Assembly (NCBI GenBank): GCA_003249585.1
Contig: QKIM01000075.1
Span: 1-5,793 of the forward strand
Length of the DNA stretch: 5,793 nucleotides
Source: Deltaproteobacteria bacterium
GTDB lineage: Bacteria > Myxococcota_A > Polyangia > HGW-17
Direction: 5' to 3'
Below, one piece after another: positions 1-5,192 of this stretch. Position 1 is the first letter of the stretch. Every line of letters starts with the position of its first letter. The notes beneath the pieces were generated by a model, which did no database searches, was not told the DNA's origin, and worked only from the letters and a program-made list of their open reading frames with translations. The position numbers were made by a program, and so were the translations under genes.

Positions 1-504
1 GACGGGGATTCGCAAGGACTCCGCGGCTGGGAGGGTGGCGCTGTGGGCCAGGGCTACGAAGGCGATGAGGGCCAGGGAGAGAAACCCCAGGAGCCGCTCG
101 AGGACCACGGAAGAGGCGGCTTCGCTCCGGCCGCCCGCTGTGGGGGCGACCATGAGGGCTCTGACAACATCGCCGCCGAGGACGGTCGGGAGGAGGAGGT
201 TGTAGAATCCGCTCACGACATAGGCGCGCAGCAGGGTGGGCAGACCGGGGTGGCGTCCCTTGGCGCTCAGGAGCGCCGCCCAGCGCAGGGAGATGATCAG
301 GTATCGCCCGAACCCGAGGGCCAGCGCCACGAAGAAGAGCGGAAGGTCGATGGCGCCTAGAGCGCGGGCCATCCCCGAACGGTCGCTGCGAACAAGGAGT
401 ACCGACAGGAGGACCAGGCTCACGGCGGCTTTGACCCATATGGGGACAGCCCAGGTAGGGGAGGCGGGTTTCCCTGCGCTGTCTGGTGTGGTTCGCTGTG
501 GCAT
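1..504 (-). CDS. Flippase-like integral membrane protein, UPF0104 / LPG-synthase TM family (partial, N-terminal half)
   Basis: Reading the minus strand from the ATG at 504-502 gives 168 uninterrupted codons that run off the left edge, so the C-terminal half lies outside the window. Hydrophobic segments lie at about residues 18-38, 53-71, 95-109 and 133-152. Two family hallmarks are visible: G-G-D-V-V-R-A at 110-116, preceded by F-Y-N-L-L-L-P, and V-V-L-E-R-L-L-G at 133-140. An L-R-W motif sits at 73-75. These are typical of the lysylphosphatidylglycerol-synthase transmembrane / YbhN / AglD-like family, whose members are usually 300-350 residues and are thought to move or modify lipid-linked substrates in the inner membrane. 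The start is uncertain: no good Shine-Dalgarno precedes the ATG, whereas an in-frame TTG at 531-529 has GGGGAG seven bases upstream and would add nine residues. The gene is divergent from the rfbA operon, which suggests a shared role in surface glycan or lipid export (inference). The family is confident; the substrate is unknown. Confidence 0.82.
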   Translation of the reverse strand, partial: MPQRTTPDSAGKPASPTWAVPIWVKAAVSLVLLSVLLVRSDRSGMARALGAIDLPLFFVALALGFGRYLIISLRWAALLSAKGRHPGLPTLLRAYVVSGFYNLLLPTVLGGDVVRALMVAPTAGGRSEAASSVVLERLLGFLSLALIAFVALAHSATLPAAESLRIPV

Positions 505-605
505 GGCGGAGCGTGGGGCGATGTCGCGCAACGGGGAACTCCCCAGGGTGAAAAGGAGCAGGGTCTGGTCTTGGACACATCGGGGCCACGAGGAGCTTCC
601 CATGG

Positions 606-633
606 TTCACGCAATGCGTCAAGTCTGTATATT
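606..633 (+). promoter_or_regulatory. Candidate sigma70-type promoter for the rfbA operon
   Basis: A TATATT at 628-633 matches the -10 consensus at five of six positions. A TTCACG at 606-611 matches TTGACA at four of six with a 16-base spacer. It lies about 155 bases upstream of the rfbA start, in one of the few AT-richer spots of the gap. The call is by eye only, and promoters in GC-rich genomes are hard to recognise. Confidence 0.35.
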
Positions 634-646
634 GGGCAGAGGGCTG

Positions 647-671
647 GTTACACTCGTCACCTGACGGTAAC
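647..671. promoter_or_regulatory. Interrupted inverted repeat, candidate operator or 5'-UTR hairpin
   Basis: The outer arms GTTAC (647-651) and GTAAC (667-671) enclose inner arms CGTCA (655-659) and TGACG (662-666) around a CC centre. Three unpaired bases (ACT) lie on the left side only. If the candidate promoter at 606-633 is real, this dyad lies just downstream of the transcription start, a common place for a repressor site. No regulator is identifiable. Confidence 0.3.
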
Positions 672-777
672 GATGCCCTTTTTCGTGGCCAGGGAGAAGT
701 GGACGGAGTATAAACAAGCCGTGACGACAGTGGTTCGCCGGGACTTCCCCGCAGGAAATTTTGGTGAACTGCCCCAT

Positions 778-782
778 GAGGT
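778..782 (+). promoter_or_regulatory. Ribosome binding site deciding the rfbA start
   Basis: GAGGT lies four bases before the ATG at 787. It fixes the start at the M-K-G-I-I-L-A-G-G sequence expected for the family and argues against any of the longer upstream starts in the same frame. Confidence 0.75.
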
Positions 783-786
783 GCAC

Positions 787-1665
787 ATGAAGGGAATCAT
801 CCTCGCGGGCGGGAGCGGCTCCCGCCTCCACCCCGCGACGGGGGGGCTGTCCAAACAGCTCCTGCCCATCTACGACAAACCCATGATCTATTATTCCCTG
901 AGTGTGCTCATGCTCGCGGGTATCCGGGAGATCCTGATCATCACAGGGCCCGAGGAGATCCCTTTCTACCGGCGGGCCCTCGGTGACGGCGCGCAATGGG
1001 GGCTGGCTCTCGATTACGCAGCCCAGGCCTCCCCTGACGGCGTGGCCCAGGCCCTCATCATCGGAGAGCCCTTTCTTGGCTCGGAGCCTGTCTGCCTGGT
1101 GCTCGGCGACAACTTTTTCTATGGTCAGGGGTTCACGCCCCTCCTGCGGGAGGCAGCGGCTCTCCGGGAGGGAGCGGTGATCTTCGCGTACCGGGTCCGT
1201 GAGCCCGAGCGCTTCGGGGTCGTGGAGCTGGGACCGCACGAGGAGCCTCTCTCCCTTGAGGAGAAACCGGAACACCCCCGTTCTCCCTGGGCAGTGACCG
1301 GACTGTATTTCTACGACGCCCAGGCCGCCGCGGTGGCAAGGGGCGTCGTCCCTTCGGCACGGGGCGAGCTGGAGATCACCGACGTCAACCGCGAGTACCT
1401 GCGTCGGGGGACCCTGGCGGTGAAACTCCTGGGGCGCGGGTTCGCCTGGCTGGATACGGGCACGCCCGAGGGGCTCCACGACGCAGGCGCCTTCGTCCGC
1501 ACCGTGGAGCAGCGCCAGGGCTACAAGATCGCCTGTCTCGAGGAGATCGCCTTCCATCAGGGATGGATCACCCTGGACGCCCTGCGGGAGGCCGCCGAGC
1601 AGATGTCGGCGTCGGACTACGGACAGTACCTTCAGGAAATCGTCCTGGAGGGGCGCCATGACTGA
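787..1665 (+). CDS. rfbA: Glucose-1-phosphate thymidylyltransferase (RmlA/RfbA)
   Basis: This enzyme joins glucose-1-phosphate and dTTP to give dTDP-glucose and pyrophosphate, the first step of dTDP-deoxysugar synthesis in the cytoplasm. The 292-residue product has the usual family length and is recognisable end to end. The nucleotide-binding motif is G-G-S-G-S-R-L-H-P at 8-16, where most relatives have T and Y in place of the second S and the H. It is followed by [11 protein letters not shown] at 22-32, including the catalytic-type R13 and K23. The metal-binding aspartates are D108 in L-G-D-N-F-F-Y-G and D223 in W-L-D-T-G-T. E-E-K-P (158-161), [10 protein letters not shown] (from 168) and G-E-L-E-I-T-D (193-199) are all present. 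It overlaps rfbB by eight bases (ATGACTGA), so the two are very likely translated together. Nothing suggests loss of activity. Confidence 0.97.
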   Translation: MKGIILAGGSGSRLHPATGGLSKQLLPIYDKPMIYYSLSVLMLAGIREILIITGPEEIPFYRRALGDGAQWGLALDYAAQASPDGVAQALIIGEPFLGSEPVCLVLGDNFFYGQGFTPLLREAAALREGAVIFAYRVREPERFGVVELGPHEEPLSLEEKPEHPRSPWAVTGLYFYDAQAAAVARGVVPSARGELEITDVNREYLRRGTLAVKLLGRGFAWLDTGTPEGLHDAGAFVRTVEQRQGYKIACLEEIAFHQGWITLDALREAAEQMSASDYGQYLQEIVLEGRHD

Positions 1666-2704
1666 GCGGACCGTGCGCAACATCCTCATCACCGGCGGGG
1701 CGGGGTTCATCGGGGCCAACCTCATCCACAACCTCGCGCGCAGGGCGGATTTCCAGGGGACGATCCTCAACGTGGATCTGCTCACCTACGCGGGAAACCT
1801 GGAGAATCTTGCGGGGCTCCCGGTCGCATCCCGTGACGGTGCCGTCACCTACCATTTCCGAAGGGCGGATATCCGTGACCGGTCGCTTATGGCAGGATTG
1901 CTCGACGAGTTCGCCGTGGACACCGTGATCCATCTTGCCGCGGAGTCTCATGTGGACCGCAGCATCCTGGCCCCTGCGGTCTTCCTGGAGACCAACGTCA
2001 TGGGGACCTTCGGTCTCCTGGAGGCGTGCCGCGAGGTGTGGGCCCAGGATTCGGGCGTGCGGTTCCACCACGTGAGCACCGACGAGGTGTTCGGCGCCCT
2101 GGGCGCCCACGGCCGGTTTACGGAAGAGAGCCCCTACGACCCCAGGAGCCCTTACAGCGCGTCCAAGGCGGCGTCGGATCACCTTGTGCGGGCCTATGCA
2201 AACACCTACGGGCTCCCTGTCTCGCTCTCCCACAGCGCCAACAACTACGGCCCCATGCAGCACGCGGAGAAGCTCATCCCCAGGATGATCGCGGCCATGG
2301 TCGGCGGGGAGGCCCTTCCCGTCTATGGTGACGGGGCCAACGTGCGCGACTGGCTCTACGTGGAGGACCACGCCGAGGCCCTGTGGCGGATGGTGACCGC
2401 AGGCGAGACGGGGGCAGCGTACAACGTCGGCGGAGACACCGAGCGCACGAACCTCCAATTGGTCCGGCAGCTGTGCGCTGCAGTCGCCACGGCGCTCGAC
2501 GTGCCGGCGTCGACCTTCACGGATCGGATCTCCTTCATTGCGGACCGCCCGGGGCACGACTTTCGGTATGCCACCGACGCGTCGAAGCTGAGGAAGGAGC
2601 TCGGCTGGTCCCCTGTCGTTCCCCTCGAGGAGGGGCTCCACCGAACGGTGGCCTGGTATCTGGGGCATCGTGGACGGCTCATTGCGGCCGGGAGCGAAGG
2701 GTGA
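1658..2704 (+). CDS. rfbB: dTDP-glucose 4,6-dehydratase (RmlB/RfbB)
   Basis: This enzyme converts dTDP-glucose to dTDP-4-keto-6-deoxy-glucose using bound NAD+, the second step of dTDP-rhamnose and other deoxysugar pathways. The 348-residue product is an extended short-chain dehydrogenase of normal length. The Rossmann motif G-G-A-G-F-I-G is at 13-19, followed by D40 and the L-T-Y-A-G-N-L-E-N segment. The catalytic set is intact: S140-T141-D142-E143 and Y166-x-x-x-K170 within [12 protein letters not shown]. Substrate-site motifs N-N-Y-G-P, E-K-L-I-P, [14 protein letters not shown] and D-R-P-G-H-D follow in family order. Small departures are M and H where N-N-Y-G-P-Y-Q-F is usual, and F where R often follows P-G-H-D. 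GGAGGGG at 1647-1653, inside the end of rfbA, is the ribosome binding site. The stop overlaps a GTG of the next gene. Confidence 0.97.
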   Translation: MTERTVRNILITGGAGFIGANLIHNLARRADFQGTILNVDLLTYAGNLENLAGLPVASRDGAVTYHFRRADIRDRSLMAGLLDEFAVDTVIHLAAESHVDRSILAPAVFLETNVMGTFGLLEACREVWAQDSGVRFHHVSTDEVFGALGAHGRFTEESPYDPRSPYSASKAASDHLVRAYANTYGLPVSLSHSANNYGPMQHAEKLIPRMIAAMVGGEALPVYGDGANVRDWLYVEDHAEALWRMVTAGETGAAYNVGGDTERTNLQLVRQLCAAVATALDVPASTFTDRISFIADRPGHDFRYATDASKLRKELGWSPVVPLEEGLHRTVAWYLGHRGRLIAAGSEG

Positions 2705-2706
2705 CC

Positions 2707-4437
2707 ATGGGCCGTCGGGACCGCTTCGCCACACGCCATCTCGTCACATTGGGGGCGGCGCTCTGGTGCTGGTTCGCGTTCTGGGGGCTCAAGAAGACGG
2801 CCAACACCTACTTCATAGACTTCATCGCACCATGGACCCGCAGCTCCCAGGGAGAGCTCAACTTCTGGGTCGGTGTCCTCACATTCCTGCCCTTCTCGGC
2901 GCTCCTCTTCGGGTATGCGCTTTCCCCCCTCACGGGCCGCGCCGGAGCGGCTTGGGGCCGGTGGTCCAGGGGGCTTCGCCTGCGCCCTTTCCTCGGGCTC
3001 CTCGGCGGTCTGGCGCTGGCGGCCGTATTCCTGGCATGGCTCGGCAACCGGTTTATCCTGCTGGGGTTTCCCGTGACCGATGATGAGCACGCCATCCGGT
3101 TCGGGGGGCGGTGCCTCGCCCACGGGGTGACCGCTGCCCGGCTCCCCGTGCCCCAAGGGAGCCTGCCCGATCTGTTTCTCTATGTGCGCGGAGACCAGGT
3201 CACCTCCATGGACTGGCTCGGAGGGCAGATCGCGTGGGCTTTTGCGGAGTTGACCCGGCTGGGGAACGCCCTCTTCGGGCTCTTCGCCGCGCTCCCGGTG
3301 CTCCTGCTGGGACTCCATGTGAGCCGTCGGCAGGGCAGGGCATGGGGACTCGCCGCCGCCGGGCTGCTCCTGATCTCCCCCATGTTCCTCACCCTCGGCG
3401 CGACCACCCACGCCATGGTGGTCTCCCGGGCCCTCACGGCCCTGTCCCTTTTTCTGTTCTTCAAGGCCATGGACACAAAGGGGAGGCCTCTTCCCTGGCT
3501 CCTCGCCGGGCTCGCAGCGGGCGCCGCCTTCATCACCAGGCCCTTCGAGGCGACCTTTCTCCTCGCTCCACCGGTGCTGTGGCTCGTGGTCCATACAATC
3601 CGAACACCCCGCCTCTATCGCGCGGCGCTGCCCGTGATGCTCCTGGGGGCGATCGTGCCTCTGACGTTCATGCTCCTCCACAACGCGGCAGTCACGGGAA
3701 ATGTCCTCCTCCCGGCGCGGCTGGCCGTCCTCAAGAAGGGCGTCACCCTGACACCGTCCCAGCTGTGGTCCCGCTTTGGGGCTAATCTCGGCTATAACGT
3801 GCTGCAGCTTGTCCTCTGGTTCCTGGGACCTCTCGGGTTCGGGCTGGTGCTGTTGGGAGTACGCCGAAGTCGGGAGACGGCCCTCATGGCCGCCTCTCTT
3901 GGCTCCCTTGCCCTCCTGGCTCTTTTTCATGATGACCACGGGGTCCACATGGTGGGGCCCATCCACATGGCTGATGCCCTCTACCCCCTGAGCTTCCTGG
4001 CGGTCGCCGGTCTGGCGCGGCTCATGCCCCTGCTGCGTCGACACCGTATCGCGCCGCGTACGACCGTGGCCACGCTCGTCGTGGCGCTGGTGATTGCCTC
4101 GGGCGCATTTGTGTACAAGTATGCCCGCTCGCTGCGCGCCTCCGCGCGCATCCACCGGGCCATCTACACCGCCATCCGCGAGCAGGCGCCGCCCGGATCC
4201 GTCCTCCTCGCGCCCCAGTATGCCCAGGTCTGGCTCACCACGCCCCGGTTTTCACGTCGCGCCTCCTGGGTCTTCGAGTGGCGCCGCCCCCGCCCTGATT
4301 TCTCTGATGAACGTCTCATCCTGCATTATCGGGCTGGTGACTTGTACGCTCTCCGGCAGGCATTCCCCCATCGCCGATTCTATCGGCTGGCGGCCGTCGC
4401 CGGGCCGCCCTACCTTCGCCTCGTTCCTCTTCCCTGA
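2707..4437 (+). CDS. GT-C-type (GT39/PMT-like) multi-pass membrane glycosyltransferase
   Basis: The 576-residue protein has about 12-13 hydrophobic segments, roughly at 11-28, 52-74, 95-114, 186-204, 213-230, 262-276, 283-297, 306-324, 363-384, 392-407, 423-443 and 452-470. A polar tail of about 105 residues (471-576) follows and is probably periplasmic. P-V-T-D-D-E-H-A at 122-129 resembles the acidic motif in the first large outer loop of GT-C enzymes, where Asp or Glu acts in catalysis. A later M-V-G-P-I-H-M-A-D-A-L-Y-P segment (415-427) matches the usual place of a G-P-R-Y-type motif in GT39-like proteins. Such enzymes transfer sugars from polyprenyl-phosphate donors outside the inner membrane; donor and acceptor here are unknown. 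The start is ATG 2707 (AAGGG five bases upstream), or possibly GTG 2701, which overlaps the rfbB stop and has GGGAG six bases upstream. Position after rfbAB points to surface glycan assembly. The superfamily is likely; the exact family is not proven. Confidence 0.78.
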   Translation: MGRRDRFATRHLVTLGAALWCWFAFWGLKKTANTYFIDFIAPWTRSSQGELNFWVGVLTFLPFSALLFGYALSPLTGRAGAAWGRWSRGLRLRPFLGLLGGLALAAVFLAWLGNRFILLGFPVTDDEHAIRFGGRCLAHGVTAARLPVPQGSLPDLFLYVRGDQVTSMDWLGGQIAWAFAELTRLGNALFGLFAALPVLLLGLHVSRRQGRAWGLAAAGLLLISPMFLTLGATTHAMVVSRALTALSLFLFFKAMDTKGRPLPWLLAGLAAGAAFITRPFEATFLLAPPVLWLVVHTIRTPRLYRAALPVMLLGAIVPLTFMLLHNAAVTGNVLLPARLAVLKKGVTLTPSQLWSRFGANLGYNVLQLVLWFLGPLGFGLVLLGVRRSRETALMAASLGSLALLALFHDDHGVHMVGPIHMADALYPLSFLAVAGLARLMPLLRRHRIAPRTTVATLVVALVIASGAFVYKYARSLRASARIHRAIYTAIREQAPPGSVLLAPQYAQVWLTTPRFSRRASWVFEWRRPRPDFSDERLILHYRAGDLYALRQAFPHRRFYRLAAVAGPPYLRLVPLP

Positions 4438-4485
4438 ACAGGTGGGATTGGCCAGTTGCGCTAATGGGCTACAGGAACTGAAATA

Positions 4486-4520
4486 TTCACGGACATCTAC
4501 GTGGTGTCCGTGAAAAAAAA
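4486..4520 (+). terminator. Hairpin with A-tail, possible end of the rfb operon transcript
   Basis: TTCACGGACA (4486-4495) pairs perfectly with TGTCCGTGAA (4505-4514) across a nine-base loop. The right arm runs into eight As (4513-4520). It starts 49 bases after the glycosyltransferase stop, where a terminator is expected. However, the tail is A-rich instead of T-rich on the plus strand, and no T-run follows the stem on the minus strand either. It is therefore not a canonical intrinsic terminator and could instead be an mRNA 3'-end stabiliser or a protein-binding site. Confidence 0.4.
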
Positions 4521-4523
4521 TGT

Positions 4524-4553
4524 TTCCAGACACCGATGCGCTATATGTATAAA
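4524..4553 (+). promoter_or_regulatory. Candidate promoter for the nucleotidase-like gene
   Basis: TATAAA at 4548-4553 is a good -10-like hexamer. A poor TTCCAG at 4524-4529 lies 18 bases upstream. The predicted transcript would start near 4560 and leave a leader of about 70 bases before the ATG at 4629. Confidence is low because the -35 element is weak. Confidence 0.3.
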
Positions 4554-4616
4554 ACGCGCAGACTATGGACTATCATGTGCGGAAGGAATTCCTCGGTCGT
4601 GTCCTGTCGCGCATGC

Positions 4617-4621
4617 AGGAG
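4617..4621 (+). promoter_or_regulatory. Ribosome binding site deciding the start at 4629
   Basis: AGGAG lies seven bases before the ATG at 4629 and directly precedes a typical signal peptide, so it outweighs the upstream in-frame ATGs at 4536 and elsewhere. Confidence 0.75.
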
Positions 4622-4628
4622 TAATCTT

Positions 4629-5192
4629 ATGAAACGTTTCCTTGTGATTGCCCTGTCTCTTGTCGTGCCCGGAATGAGCGCCTTCGCTTGCAGTGACCTT
4701 GATGACGCCGCCGCCTGGAGTGTCAACAATACCAACAACAGTGGGGTCGAGATCTGCGACAACGGCCTCGATGACGACGGAGACGGGGATGTGGACTGCG
4801 AGGACAGTGACTGCGACTGCCCGGAACCCTATCGCCACGTCACCATCATCGGTACGGCTGACATCAGCGGGGCTGTCATGGGGTGCGGTCCATCCTACGA
4901 CTACTCTCCCGAGACCACCGGCGACGACGCGACCATGGGCGGACTGGACCGTATCGCGACGCTCATCACCCAGGTCCGCGATGAGGCCGGCGCCGCTGGG
5001 CGGAGTACGGTGCTCGTGGACTCCGGAGGATTCTTGGTCGGCGATATACTGGAGATCCTCCCTGGAACCGCCCCCCCCATCCTGCATTTCTTCCGTTACA
5101 TGGCCTATGACACAGTGACGCTGGGCGACCGGGACTTTGAGTGGGGGCCCGGGGACACCGCGCGATACATCACCGCGGCCCGAGAGTTGTGA
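4629..5192 (+). CDS. Exported MopE-like / truncated metallophosphatase (5'-nucleotidase N-terminal fragment)
   Basis: The 187-residue product starts with a signal peptide: K-R, then a hydrophobic core at 4-16, then S-A-F-A-C. This could be cut by signal peptidase I after A20, or lipidated at C21, which fits only a permissive lipobox. Residues 40-64 form a Cys- and Asp-rich motif, C-D-N-G-L-D-D-D-G-D-G, of the MopE-like calcium-binding kind common in Myxococcota. From residue 70 it follows the start of the UshA/5'-nucleotidase metallophosphatase domain: G-T-A-D-I-S-G (75-81), G-G-L-D-R-I-A-T-L-I (104-113), V-D-S-G-G (130-134) and V-T-L-G-D-R-D-F-E-W-G (163-173). The usual ligand motifs D-x-H, G-D and G-N-H-[DE] are altered at each site, so catalysis is doubtful. 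It stops at TGA 5190-5192, just after the third motif, where the family normally continues for about 200 more residues before the C-terminal domain. It is probably a fragment of a broken gene. Confidence 0.75.
   Translation: MKRFLVIALSLVVPGMSAFACSDLDDAAAWSVNNTNNSGVEICDNGLDDDGDGDVDCEDSDCDCPEPYRHVTIIGTADISGAVMGCGPSYDYSPETTGDDATMGGLDRIATLITQVRDEAGAAGRSTVLVDSGGFLVGDILEILPGTAPPILHFFRYMAYDTVTLGDRDFEWGPGDTARYITAAREL

Larger units (their letters stand above)
505..786. other. Divergent intergenic region between flippase-like gene and rfbA
   Basis: About 280 bases carry no gene I can support. The rfbA frame is open back to a TTG at 571, but the extra 72 residues show no family similarity, and rfbA has its own Shine-Dalgarno at 778-782. 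The region holds one candidate rightward promoter (606-633), an interrupted dyad (647-671) and two copies of a small GGGA-NN-TCCC palindrome (534-545 and 740-749). It is the likely control region for both the leftward flippase-like gene and the rightward sugar-nucleotide operon. No convincing leftward promoter was found; a TATACT on the minus strand at 712-707 lacks a recognisable -35 partner. Confidence 0.6.
4438..4628. other. Intergenic region between the rfb operon and the nucleotidase-like gene
   Basis: This 191-base gap is more AT-rich than the flanking genes and holds no supported gene. It contains a perfect 10-bp hairpin (4486-4514), a TATAAA-containing stretch around 4548, and the Shine-Dalgarno at 4617-4621. 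It separates two transcription units in the same direction. An in-frame ATG at 4536 would extend the next gene by 31 residues, but the extension is basic, lacks an export signal and has no ribosome binding site. Confidence 0.6.

Noticed and set aside
43..360. 105-codon plus-strand open frame
   Set aside because: It is antisense to the flippase-like gene, which shows clear family motifs; its own product is a charged low-complexity string.
571..786. In-frame TTG extension of rfbA by 72 residues
   Set aside because: The extension has no family similarity, the ATG at 787 has a proper ribosome binding site and gives the canonical RfbA N-terminus, and the candidate promoter (606-633) lies inside the extension.
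619..1785. 388-codon open frame on the minus strand across rfbA
   Set aside because: It is a shadow of rfbA, whose motifs are complete; the antisense product has no recognisable domain.
2356..4155. 599-codon open frame on the minus strand across rfbB and the glycosyltransferase gene
   Set aside because: It is antisense to two well-supported genes, has the low-complexity Gly/Glu/Pro/Arg-rich composition typical of GC-rich shadow frames, and matches no family I recognise.
5071..5078. C8 run as phase-variable tract or cause of the frame change
   Set aside because: Sequence on both sides of the run (to about 5190) reads as family-like in the same frame, and the downstream frame has a stop at 5138-5140, so slippage at this run cannot join the two halves.
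4563..5087. 174-codon minus-strand open frame, and others opposite the nucleotidase-like gene up to 5793
   Set aside because: They lie opposite coding sequence with recognisable 5'-nucleotidase motifs and show none of their own.
5141..5150. G5-C3 stretch as a programmed -1 frameshift site
   Set aside because: Family-like sequence continues in the original frame for some 13 codons beyond it, and a frameshift would not restore the missing central part of the domain.
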